Source of the DNA: Clostridia bacterium
GTDB taxonomy: Bacteria > Bacillota > Clostridia > Christensenellales > UBA3700
Length of the DNA: 9,410 bases
NCBI GenBank assembly: GCA_900772745.1
Contig: CAAGRV010000058.1
Span: 1 to 9,410 of the forward strand
Direction: 5' to 3'
The stretch's first letter is position 1. Each line of letters opens with the position of its first letter. Both the position numbers and the translations under genes were made by a program. The notes under the pieces are model-generated. The model was not told the DNA's origin. It did not search any database and saw only the letters and a program-made list of their open reading frames with translations. This document shows positions 1 through 6,083 of the stretch, piece by piece.

Positions 1-1520
1 GTGCACCTCTCGTAGGTTGGATAATCGACAACACCAACACCAAATGGGGCAAATATCGTCCATATTTGTTGTTTACAGGACTTCTCAGTGTAGTGTGTTT
101 TTGGTTGTTGGCGTTCATTCCTAACATATTTATGCCAGCCAAAGGCGAAGTATATACCGAAGCTCGCAAGTGGCTTGTCGTAGGCTCATATCAGTTTATA
201 TACTTTTTGGCACTTACTTGTTACAGCTTTTTCTCGTTCGGCAGAGTGGGATTGTCCCAAGTTATTACCCCCAACACCAACGAAAGAACCAAGCTATATT
301 CGGTGGGCGGAGTTATCGACTCGCTCGGACCTTCTATCGTGCAAATGTTGTTTCCACTCATTGCCAACTGGGTTTATGGACAACAAGGTTTGGTATTCAA
401 AAACCAATATGGCAACTTGACAGCCGAAGAAATCAAAGCCGCAGGACTAGGATTTGGTATGGAAAATATTCTTACATATCAAGTCATTTTCCCAATCTTT
501 GGTTGCGTATGCGTGGCGGTTGCGCTCGTTATGTTCTTTGGCACTAAGGAAAGAATTATCCAAAGCGGAGAAAAAACAGCCAAAATCGGTTTTATGGCGG
601 GCATTGTCAAAACATTCAAAAACAAGTATTTTTGGATTGCCAATGTGTCCAACGTGCTTGCGTTTGGCAGACTTTTGCTCTTTGCGTCAGTCAACTATAT
701 TTGTGCATACCTCATAGGTGGAGAGCTTGGTGGCAACTTGCGTGGTATTATGCCAACGGTTATGGCGGTAGGCTTTGTGCCAGGAATGTTGTTCTCGCCA
801 CTTATCCAAAAGAAAATGGGCAAAAAGAAAATGACGTTGCTATCTTTTGGTGGCTCATCGGCTATTGCGGTGGTAGGATTGTTGCTTGTTTTGTTCGCAT
901 ACAATTCGCCAGCAACGCCTTACATTATGTTCATAGGAATTTTCTTGCACAACATTTTTGCAGCCCTTTGGACGGTTGCCGCACCTGCTATGTCGGCTGA
1001 CTATTGCGAATATCAACAATGGAAAACAGGCGACAGATTGGACGGATATATGAGCCAATACACCCAAGTAATATCCACTATTTGCGGTATGTTGACCACA
1101 CTTCTCACCAGTGAGATTTTGATCAAGCTTGGCGCAAACAACGCCGAATCTTACGCCAACCCAGACGTTATGCACAAGGTATTTATTATGTGGGCGGCGC
1201 TCAGCATTGTGTGTGGTTTGCTGGCAATGATACCATATTTCTTCTGGGATTTGACCGAAGAAAAACAACTGCAAATGGCAAAAGAGCTCAAAATCCGTGC
1301 CCTAACTTCCAAGGTGGAAAACAATACTTTGGAGCAAGATGACGTTCAAGAAGCTCTATCTCTCCAAGTTTTGACCAAAGAACAAGCTATCGATATGGGC
1401 TTTGTGGTCAACTTTGATGAAGATATTGCCTTGCCGATGGCGCAAGAGGCGATTGACCAAATAGAGAATGAGCAGACGGCAGAAAGCACTGCCCAGCCAT
1501 CTGAGAGCAACGAAGACTAA
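1..1520 (+). CDS. GPH-family sugar:cation symporter (MFS), 5'-truncated by window edge
   Basis: Secondary transporter of the glycoside-pentoside-hexuronide (melibiose carrier) family, expected to import a sugar or glycoside with H+ or Na+ across the cytoplasmic membrane. The frame is open from base 3, and the first visible codons read APLVGWIIDNTNTKWGKYRP, the family's cytoplasmic loop motif (D...N...G-K-Y-R-P) between TM2 and TM3. The TTG at 66 is therefore internal, not a start. About ten hydrophobic segments follow, so the missing part should hold two. The stretch around 990-1050 (SADYCEYQQWKTGDRLDGYM) is the second family hallmark, after TM10. The visible part is 505 codons, longer than the roughly 450-480 residues of typical whole members, because a charged tail of about 90 residues follows the last membrane segment and ends in a Glu/Ser-rich stretch. 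The substrate cannot be read from the sequence. The gene is followed by its own terminator. Confidence 0.9.
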   Translation, partial: APLVGWIIDNTNTKWGKYRPYLLFTGLLSVVCFWLLAFIPNIFMPAKGEVYTEARKWLVVGSYQFIYFLALTCYSFFSFGRVGLSQVITPNTNERTKLYSVGGVIDSLGPSIVQMLFPLIANWVYGQQGLVFKNQYGNLTAEEIKAAGLGFGMENILTYQVIFPIFGCVCVAVALVMFFGTKERIIQSGEKTAKIGFMAGIVKTFKNKYFWIANVSNVLAFGRLLLFASVNYICAYLIGGELGGNLRGIMPTVMAVGFVPGMLFSPLIQKKMGKKKMTLLSFGGSSAIAVVGLLLVLFAYNSPATPYIMFIGIFLHNIFAALWTVAAPAMSADYCEYQQWKTGDRLDGYMSQYTQVISTICGMLTTLLTSEILIKLGANNAESYANPDVMHKVFIMWAALSIVCGLLAMIPYFFWDLTEEKQLQMAKELKIRALTSKVENNTLEQDDVQEALSLQVLTKEQAIDMGFVVNFDEDIALPMAQEAIDQIENEQTAESTAQPSESNED

Positions 1521-1527
1521 ATCAAAC

Positions 1528-1554
1528 AAAAAGCTAACCTCGTGTTGGCTTTTT
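1528..1554 (+). terminator. Rho-independent terminator of the symporter gene
   Basis: Arms AAAAAGCTAAC (1528-1538) and GTTGGCTTTTT (1544-1554) pair over 11 bp with one G-U pair around the 5-base loop CTCGT. The right arm ends in five T. It begins 7 bp after the stop codon and separates the symporter from the sigma operon. Confidence 0.85.
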
Positions 1555-1562
1555 CTATATCA

Positions 1563-1603
1563 GCAAACTTTGGATATTTTCGGCAATTCGGTAGGGAGTT
1601 TGC
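1563..1603. repeat. Inverted repeat GCAAACT/AGTTTGC upstream of the sigma operon
   Basis: GCAAACT at 1563-1569 and AGTTTGC at 1597-1603 are perfect 7-bp inverted arms separated by 27 bases. The element lies between the symporter terminator and the A-tract of the sigma-gene upstream region. There is no T-run after it, so it is not a terminator. It could be an operator or chance; I assign no function. Confidence 0.3.
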
Positions 1604-1626
1604 AAAATAAAAAAATAAAAAAATCG

Positions 1627-1656
1627 CCAATAAAATTGCAACTTTGTTTGTATATT
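1627..1656 (+). promoter_or_regulatory. Candidate ECF-type bipartite promoter of the sigma/anti-sigma operon
   Basis: CCAATAAA (1627-1634) and TTGTATATT (1648-1656) start 21 bp apart, the same spacing as in the lipoprotein upstream region (3548 and 3569). Both are preceded by TTGCAAAA and long A-tracts (here 1600-1624), possibly an UP element. No sigma-70 pair with normal spacing is visible here. If TTGTATATT holds the -10, the transcript starts near 1662 with a leader of only about 12 nt, which is a weakness of the assignment. The shared arrangement is seen directly; recognition by the encoded sigma factor is inferred. Confidence 0.45.
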
Positions 1657-1674
1657 AGGTAGGGAAGAAAATCA

Positions 1675-2196
1675 ATGCTAAGTCACGCAAAAGAAAAACA
1701 ATTTATAGAGTGCTTTCGCAACAATGATTATGGGTGTTTTGACGAATTCTATGAGCTGACGTCGAGGCAAATTTATTTCACTGCCTTTTCGATACTCAAA
1801 GATAGCAATCTTGCCCAAGATATTATGCAAGACACGTATGTGACTTTCTTAGAAAAGATTGACAGCTATATCATCGGTTCGAACATTTTTGCATACTTGA
1901 CTGTCATCGCCAGGAACAAAAGCATCAATCTATACAACAAGTCCAAACAAGTTGTGTTCGACGAAGAAAAACTGGTCAATGTGCCGTCGAGTGAGTGGGA
2001 ATCGTCGAATGAGGTCAAAGAGATTTTGTCTTACCTAGACAGCCAAATCGAACGAGAGATAGTCGTCTATCACGTTTTGATAGGGTACAAGTTCAAAGAG
2101 ATTGCAGACATTTTGCAAGAGCCACAGGGCACTGTCCTATGGAGATACAACAAAGCAATGAAAACATTGAGAGTGAGGGTGAAAGAATATGAATAA
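1675..2196 (+). CDS. ECF-type RNA polymerase sigma factor
   Basis: A 173-residue alternative sigma factor with only regions 2 and 4, as in the extracytoplasmic function (ECF) group, which redirects RNA polymerase to a small regulon. Region 2 spans about residues 10-92: the core-binding/-10 helix is recognisable as LAQDIMQDTYVTFLEKI (46-62), followed by ARNKSINLYNKSK (79-91). Region 4 spans about 113-170, with the -35-binding helix-turn-helix GYKFKEIADILQEPQGTVLW (137-156) and then RYNKAMKTLR. The usual S-R after GTV is L-W here. The start ATG at 1675 has AGGGAAG 7 bp upstream. The stop codon overlaps the start of the next gene (ATGAATAA, 2189-2196), so the two are translationally coupled, the classic sigma/anti-sigma arrangement. 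Autoregulation is likely but not proven. I cannot assign an ECF subgroup. Confidence 0.92.
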   Translation: MLSHAKEKQFIECFRNNDYGCFDEFYELTSRQIYFTAFSILKDSNLAQDIMQDTYVTFLEKIDSYIIGSNIFAYLTVIARNKSINLYNKSKQVVFDEEKLVNVPSSEWESSNEVKEILSYLDSQIEREIVVYHVLIGYKFKEIADILQEPQGTVLWRYNKAMKTLRVRVKEYE

Positions 2197-3319
2197 CAAA
2201 AAGCTTAAAAAACTTTTGGTTGACAAAGCCGAGCAAGTCGAGATAAAAGACTGCCGTGCCCAAATCATACAAAACACTCATCACAGAGTGCAACCAAAAG
2301 TCGAACAACAATCAAAAGTCAGCAGACCAACCAAGCAAAGAAAGAGCGCAAAGTGGCTATATCCAGTGTGTGCGGTAGCAGTCGTGTTGTGTTTGGTGTG
2401 TGTATTGATTCCATTTGTCCACGGTGGTGGAAACAAACCGCCTGTGCAACTCAGCGTGGGCAAAGCAGAACAAGTTATGTCAAGAGAAGTGTTGGCTTTG
2501 GGCAACATTGTGTCAGCCTTAGACAACAATCAAATGCAACCTATGGTGGCAAGTATGATGAGTTGTGATATTGCTTTGACGAGCGATGACGACGAAGAAG
2601 ATGACGAAGAACAAACGCCGGACGGTGAAACCCACAAAACCCAAGAGCAAATTGCGCAAGAAATCAATCAATATTTGTTGGCGAGCGAGTCTTTTTTGAA
2701 CAAGAGCGCCATCGACGTCAAGTATGATTACAACACCAACGACAGCTTTTCGAAGTACAAATATATGATGACTATTACCTATCAAGATAGCTACCAACAC
2801 ACAGTGAGATATGTAGCGTATTTTAATCAAGACGAAGAAAATGGTGGCAAAAAAGCCGAAAGCAAATTTGAAATGCAAGGCGTTTTGGTGACTGGTGAGG
2901 GAAATGCGGTCAAGCAGTATGCTTTCAAAAGCGAACGAACAACAAAGCAAGACGAAGTCGAAATGGAAACCAAAGTCTATCTAAACCAAGAAAAAACTTC
3001 TTATATCAGTGTAGAGAATGAGTCAGGCGCATTTGAAAACGAGTTCGAATACAAGTTCGTAGAGAATGGTAAGTTGATAAAAAGCGTCGAAATGGAAGTA
3101 GAAAACGAGAATGGTCGCAAAACTTCCAGCATAGAGATAATCGAACAAAAAGACGGCGTAAAGAGTACAACAGAGTGCGAATTCGAGTTCGTTTCCGACA
3201 AGCTCATTGAGTGCCAATACACCAGCGGAAAGAGCGAAATACAAATCAAAATTGATATTTTAGACAAAGCATACCGCTATACGTTCGAGGACAATCAAGT
3301 AATCGAGCTAGGCAAGTGA
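2189..3319 (+). CDS. Putative transmembrane anti-sigma factor with large extracellular sensor domain
   Basis: A 376-residue single-pass membrane protein. Residues 1-55 are basic and cytoplasmic (presumed sigma-binding part), about 56-77 are a Cys/Val-rich membrane helix, and 78-376 face outside. The start has GAGGGTG 7 bp upstream, inside the sigma gene, and overlaps that gene by 8 bp. Position, coupling and topology are those of an anti-sigma factor. However, the cytoplasmic part is short and has no HxxxCxxC zinc motif, so the assignment rests on context, not on a recognised domain. The ectodomain has a helix-rich start, an acidic run DDDEEDDEE (133-141), then alternating charged/hydrophobic stretches typical of long antiparallel beta strands. 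It is clearly paralogous to the lipoprotein encoded at 3608-4642 (for example 189-213 against 121-145 there, and 286-309 against 227-251). It may sense an envelope signal and release the sigma factor by proteolysis or a conformational change. Confidence 0.78.
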   Translation: MNNKKLKKLLVDKAEQVEIKDCRAQIIQNTHHRVQPKVEQQSKVSRPTKQRKSAKWLYPVCAVAVVLCLVCVLIPFVHGGGNKPPVQLSVGKAEQVMSREVLALGNIVSALDNNQMQPMVASMMSCDIALTSDDDEEDDEEQTPDGETHKTQEQIAQEINQYLLASESFLNKSAIDVKYDYNTNDSFSKYKYMMTITYQDSYQHTVRYVAYFNQDEENGGKKAESKFEMQGVLVTGEGNAVKQYAFKSERTTKQDEVEMETKVYLNQEKTSYISVENESGAFENEFEYKFVENGKLIKSVEMEVENENGRKTSSIEIIEQKDGVKSTTECEFEFVSDKLIECQYTSGKSEIQIKIDILDKAYRYTFEDNQVIELGK

Positions 3320-3419
3320 CTATACGCCACAGCAAAGCCAAATAAAAAGCTGAAAAGCATACAATATTATATTGATAATAATAAATATTATTTATCCAAA
3401 CAATATACAATCAAAATTG

Positions 3420-3443
3420 GAGCTCCTACACGGGGCTCTTTTT
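3420..3443 (+). terminator. Rho-independent terminator of the sigma/anti-sigma operon
   Basis: GAGCTCC (3420-3426), loop TACAC, GGGGCTC (3432-3438), then TTTTT. This is a 7-bp stem with one T-G pair. It lies about 100 bp after the anti-sigma stop codon, and the A/T-rich stretch between (3320-3419) shows no gene. It makes the following lipoprotein gene a separate transcription unit. Confidence 0.8.
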
Positions 3444-3547
3444 GTTGGAATATTGCAAACAATAGGGGAAAAAAGATAGTATAAATGCAAAATTGGCAGT
3501 GAGAAGAAAAGCGTTGCAAAAAAAATAAAAAATATTTTTTGATTTTA

Positions 3548-3577
3548 CCAATAAATTGTTGGATAGGATTGTACTAT
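3548..3577 (+). promoter_or_regulatory. Candidate ECF-type promoter of the lipoprotein gene
   Basis: CCAATAAA (3548-3555) and TTGTACTAT (3569-3577) have the same 21-bp start-to-start distance as the elements ahead of the sigma gene. TTGCAAAA (3514-3521) and A/T tracts again precede them. A transcript starting near 3584 would have a leader of about 24 nt with AGGAG at 3595-3599. No convincing sigma-70 -35/-10 pair is visible in 3444-3607. Membership of the sigma regulon is inferred. Confidence 0.45.
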
Positions 3578-3607
3578 AAGTGAAAAAACAAAAAAGGAGA
3601 CAGCTTT

Positions 3608-4642
3608 ATGAAAAAATCAACCAAAATTGTAACCATGTTAACTATTTGCATTATGGCAGCAACACTTTGTTGCTTTGCAGGTTGTCAGCCAACAACCAAT
3701 CCAACGACCAAAACCCAGCCGCTATCTTTCGAGAACACGATGAACTATTCGGCTATCGGCGGTATAGGAATGCTCACAGGGGGCACAGCTACCAATGTGT
3801 CAACAATGTTGAGCGGTAGTGGCAGTGGCATTACAATGTTGGCAAGTGCTCCATCTGCGACATTTAGTCAAGAAGAAAAGGACGAATTTATCCGCAACCT
3901 AAACATTGCCCAAGCAACTCTCGGCAATGGCGCAATCAAACAAGAAGTAAAGCCATCTGACAGAGAAGAATATTCGACTTTCTACACCATCACCGCTACT
4001 GATATTACAGGTGAAACCAAGACATACAGCTTCTATTACAACGAAGTCAACGACCCAGCCAATGTCAGTGAGAACGAAGAGAATGTAGACGAAGACGAAG
4101 AAGACGAACAAGAAATTCACATCGTGGGCATCGTAGTGCTTGACGGCGTAGAGTACACACTCACTGGCGATAAAGAAATCGAGGGCAGTGGCAAAGACCA
4201 AGAAGTGGAAATCAAGTTCAATATCAAAATGGACGAGTCCAAGTACGTAATTATCGAGCAAGAAATGGAAGAGGGCGAACAAGAATTTTCTTACTCTCTC
4301 TATGAGAATGGCAAACTAGTGAGCAAGTCTGAGGTCGAGTACGAGCAAGAAGAGGATGGAGAAATCGAGTTGACTTTCTCTACAAGAACAAAGACAAGCA
4401 AAATGGAATACAGCTACGAATTCGTAACAACTGAAGAAGGCAAATTCGTCGAAATCAAATTCAAAGCAACAGCTCAAGCCAACAAAAAGGCTTTGATTAA
4501 GATTCTAGAAAACGAGTTGGGCGAAGTAACTTATGAGTTCATCGAACAAAATAACGCATCTGGCGACAAGAACAACAAGACAGAAGAGTCTAACAAGCCA
4601 TCTACTCAACCAGACGACAACACAGAAGAGCAATCAATCTAA
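3608..4642 (+). CDS. Secreted lipoprotein paralogous to the anti-sigma ectodomain
   Basis: A 344-residue protein with a lipoprotein signal peptide: basic MKKSTK, hydrophobic core to about residue 22, and lipobox FAGC with the lipidated Cys at 26 (Phe at -3 is less usual). A flexible Gly/Ser/Thr/Asn-rich linker runs to about 80, and an acidic run (DEDEEDEQE, 161-169) interrupts the domain. About 120-313 is Lys/Glu-rich, strand-like sequence, and the end is a hydrophilic Asn/Thr/Pro/Glu-rich tail. The start ATG has AGGAG 8 bp upstream. The mature domain is collinear with the anti-sigma ectodomain encoded at 2189-3319. Shared landmarks are SQEE/TQEQ, the T-I-T...Y-x-x-Y/F-x-N block, F-S-Y-S-x-x-ENGKL and E-x-x-Y/F-E-F-V. 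I recognise no named family. It is probably anchored on the outer face of the membrane beside the anti-sigma factor, acting as partner, decoy or feedback regulator; that role is inference. Confidence 0.82.
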   Translation: MKKSTKIVTMLTICIMAATLCCFAGCQPTTNPTTKTQPLSFENTMNYSAIGGIGMLTGGTATNVSTMLSGSGSGITMLASAPSATFSQEEKDEFIRNLNIAQATLGNGAIKQEVKPSDREEYSTFYTITATDITGETKTYSFYYNEVNDPANVSENEENVDEDEEDEQEIHIVGIVVLDGVEYTLTGDKEIEGSGKDQEVEIKFNIKMDESKYVIIEQEMEEGEQEFSYSLYENGKLVSKSEVEYEQEEDGEIELTFSTRTKTSKMEYSYEFVTTEEGKFVEIKFKATAQANKKALIKILENELGEVTYEFIEQNNASGDKNNKTEESNKPSTQPDDNTEEQSI

Positions 4643-4671
4643 CAGTCATAATCCACACATGATTTTCCCCT

Positions 4672-4708
4672 AAAATAATAGAGATAGCTAGTCTATCTCT
4701 ATTATTTT
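4672..4708. terminator. Strong hairpin terminator after the lipoprotein gene
   Basis: Perfect 16-bp inverted repeat: left arm 4672-4687 (AAAATAATAGAGATAG), loop CTAGT, right arm 4693-4708 ending ATTATTTT. It begins about 30 bp after the stop codon. The A- and T-rich outer ends allow it to work in either direction, although the U-tract is partly inside the stem. Confidence 0.75.
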
Positions 4709-4797
4709 GTCCAATAATAGGCGACAAAAATAATTGACAAAACGAGAATTATTTGGTCTGCACAACAATCAAAAATATCAAAACAATATCCAAAAAG

Positions 4798-4811
4798 TCG
4801 ATACATATCGA
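4798..4811. repeat. Short palindrome TCGATA-CA-TATCGA upstream of the hydrolase promoter
   Basis: TCGATA (4798-4803) and TATCGA (4806-4811) form a perfect 6-bp inverted repeat around CA, flanked by AAAAA and ATTTTT. It ends 37 bp before the -35 of the next gene. It could be an operator or a weak second terminator. Apart from this and the nearby promoter and terminator, the 262-bp gap 4643-4904 shows nothing recognisable. Confidence 0.35.
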
Positions 4812-4848
4812 GATTTTTGCCAAATATCTATACAGTTTGATTTTTGTC

Positions 4849-4876
4849 TTGAAAAATATAAATATAATGGTATAAT
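4849..4876 (+). promoter_or_regulatory. Sigma-70 promoter of the ATC-hydrolase-family gene
   Basis: -35 TTGAAA (4849-4854), 16-bp spacer, -10 TATAAT (4871-4876). Transcription would start near 4883, giving a leader of about 22 nt that carries AGGAG (4894-4898) 6 bp before the ATG at 4905. Confidence 0.75.
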
Positions 4877-4904
4877 AATAATATAAACCGTTTAGGAGAT
4901 TGTT

Positions 4905-5444
4905 ATGTCAAATATAAAGAACGAACCAAAAAGAAAAATGAAACTTGTGCAAGAGATACGTGGCCAACTAGAACAACGTGCAACTTGGCTAGCTCTACTT
5001 ACCAAAGAGGCAGAAGAAAAAGGCATTGACCCAAAGACTTTTGGCGACAAAGCTATATTTACTTGTGGTTGTATGCAAGGCAAGAAATTGTGTGAAGGTA
5101 CTCACGACTTGCGCAAACTCAAAAAGAATTTGTTTACTTTCGGCGCAAAGATGATGTTCGAGATGGACATTGTGGAGAGCACGGAGGACAAGTTGTCTAT
5201 CGACTTCCACTATTGCCCACTTGTCAAAGCTTGGCAAAAAATGGGACTTAGTGATGAAGAAATATCTCGTCTTTGTGACGTGGCAATGATGGGCGACAGG
5301 GGTATTGGCAAACAATTCGGTGCAAGACTTGACCTCGAAAAGACTATTGCTCGTGGCGACGATATTTGCCAGATCAGATATGTGCGTGATGAGAGCATCG
5401 ACCAACAAGACGCTCCGACTATCCCGCTGAATATTCAAGACTAA
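4905..5444 (+). CDS. L-2-amino-thiazoline-4-carboxylate hydrolase family protein
   Basis: A 179-residue cytosolic protein that resembles the ATC hydrolase family, whose founding pseudomonad enzyme opens the thiazoline ring of L-ATC on the route to L-cysteine. Many Firmicutes relatives have no tested activity, so the reaction is not certain. The recognisable part is the C-terminal half: FHYCPLVKAWQKMGL (101-115), LCDVAMMGDRG (123-133), then LEKTIARGDDIC (144-155). This gives the family pattern of Cys104, Cys124, Asp131 and Cys155. The N-terminal half is basic and helical and carries a Cys cluster, TCGCMQGKKLC (53-63), which could bind a metal. No signal peptide or membrane helix is present. 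The start is fixed by AGGAG 6 bp upstream and by a good promoter. It is a single-gene transcription unit ending at a terminator, so the neighbours say nothing about its role. Confidence 0.7.
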   Translation: MSNIKNEPKRKMKLVQEIRGQLEQRATWLALLTKEAEEKGIDPKTFGDKAIFTCGCMQGKKLCEGTHDLRKLKKNLFTFGAKMMFEMDIVESTEDKLSIDFHYCPLVKAWQKMGLSDEEISRLCDVAMMGDRGIGKQFGARLDLEKTIARGDDICQIRYVRDESIDQQDAPTIPLNIQD

Positions 5445-5463
5445 TTGAAGTTTGTTACATTTT

Positions 5464-5486
5464 GCCACTCTTTTGGGTGGCTTTTT
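5464..5486 (+). terminator. Rho-independent terminator of the ATC-hydrolase-family gene
   Basis: GCCACTC (5464-5470), loop TTTT, GGGTGGC (5475-5481), then TTTTT (5482-5486). The stem is 7 bp with one T-G pair and begins 20 bp after the stop codon. Confidence 0.88.
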
Positions 5487-5565
5487 GTATGGAAAATCGA
5501 AGTTTAGATGCCCAAAATATTGAGTATAGAATAATCAACACAAAAATATTGAACAGAAAAGCAAC

Positions 5566-5591
5566 AAAAAAGACCTATCTCGATAGGTCTT
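5566..5591 (-). terminator. Rho-independent terminator of the ABC/ybaK operon
   Basis: Read on the - strand, AAGACCTAT (starting at the last base of the ybaK stop codon), loop CGAG, ATAGGTCTT, followed by a T-run. The inverted repeat spans 5570-5591 with perfect arms. It faces the + strand terminator at 5464-5486 across an 80-bp gap that holds no gene. Confidence 0.88.
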
Positions 5592-6060
5592 ACATTGTTA
5601 TATTGCCAACATTTAGGTTGCACAAGTTGACAAGATCGTCAGGCGCAAGTATGAGTTCTAGCCCTCTGCAACCTGCCGAAATACCAATGCTATCATAGAG
5701 CAGAGCTGTTTCGTCGATATACGTCGGATATGATTTTTTCATACCGATTGGAGTGCAACCGCCACGGATATATCCCGTCACCGCAAGCAAATCTTTGGTA
5801 GGGAGCATATCCAGCTTTTTGTGTCCAGACAGCTTGGCAACTTTCTTCAAGTCAAGGTTGCAACACACGGGAATACAGCACACGACAATGTTGCCTTTGT
5901 CGGACTTAGCAACTAGCGTTTTGAAAACTTGCTCTTGGGGCATATTCGTCACGTCGGCGACATGCTTGCCCATCTCTCGCTCGTCCACGAATTCGTATTC
6001 GGCAAGGGTATATTTGATTTTTGTTCTTTCGACTTCTCTTACGGCGTTGGTTTTGTTCAT
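5590..6060 (-). CDS. ybaK: Cys-tRNA(Pro) deacylase, YbaK/EbsC family
   Basis: A free-standing trans-editing enzyme that hydrolyses Cys-tRNA(Pro) (and related mischarged tRNAs) in the cytosol, correcting prolyl-tRNA synthetase errors. At 156 residues it has full family length. The N-terminus MNKTNAVREVERTKIKYTL is typical, which fixes the start. Lys47 in VFKTLVAK matches the essential lysine of characterised YbaK proteins, and GYIRGGCTPIGMKK (96-109) is the conserved substrate-pocket stretch. The start lies 23 bp after the ABC permease stop with no terminator between, so it should be cotranscribed with the ABC genes. There is no clear Shine-Dalgarno sequence, but an extended -10 element sits 6 bp upstream of the ATG (see separate entry). 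A functional link with the exporter is not evident. Confidence 0.92.
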   Translation of the reverse strand: MNKTNAVREVERTKIKYTLAEYEFVDEREMGKHVADVTNMPQEQVFKTLVAKSDKGNIVVCCIPVCCNLDLKKVAKLSGHKKLDMLPTKDLLAVTGYIRGGCTPIGMKKSYPTYIDETALLYDSIGISAGCRGLELILAPDDLVNLCNLNVGNITM

Positions 6061-6066
6061 AACCCA

Positions 6067-6075
6067 ATTATATCA
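6067..6075 (-). promoter_or_regulatory. Extended -10 element immediately upstream of ybaK
   Basis: On the - strand TGATATAAT (TGn + TATAAT) ends 6 bp before the ATG. No good -35 lies 16-18 bp upstream. If used, transcription would begin at or next to the A of the start codon, giving a leaderless mRNA. Confidence 0.35.
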
Positions 6076-6083
6076 CTATTTTG

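Noticed and set aside
66..68. TTG as start codon of the symporter
   Set aside because: The frame stays open to base 3 and encodes the conserved family loop motif before this codon, so the gene is simply cut by the window edge.
855..1274. Antisense open frame opposite the symporter
   Set aside because: It is a shadow of the well-supported transporter frame, with no ribosome binding site or recognisable protein.
2519..2950. Antisense open frames opposite the anti-sigma and lipoprotein genes (also 3001-3267 and 3899-4282)
   Set aside because: They mirror Glu/Lys/Gln-rich codons on the coding strand, lack ribosome binding sites and promoters, and give low-complexity Phe/Leu/Val-rich products.
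3377..3392. AATAATA-AA-TATTATT hairpin after the anti-sigma gene
   Set aside because: It is a pure A/T inverted repeat in A/T-rich DNA, expected by chance. The real terminator follows at 3420-3443.
3580..3819. GTG-started reading frame overlapping the lipoprotein start
   Set aside because: It lies in another frame of a gene with a clear signal peptide and a better-placed ribosome binding site. The product has no family features.
4084..4115. GAAGAC-type tandem repeat in the lipoprotein gene
   Set aside because: It encodes the acidic Asp/Glu run. The units are imperfect and there is no sign of a variable-number repeat.
4734..4739. TTGACA as the -35 of a promoter in the 4643-4904 gap
   Set aside because: Seventeen bases downstream the sequence is TCTGCA, not a -10 element. 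The TTGAAA/TATAAT pair at 4849-4876 fits the gene better.
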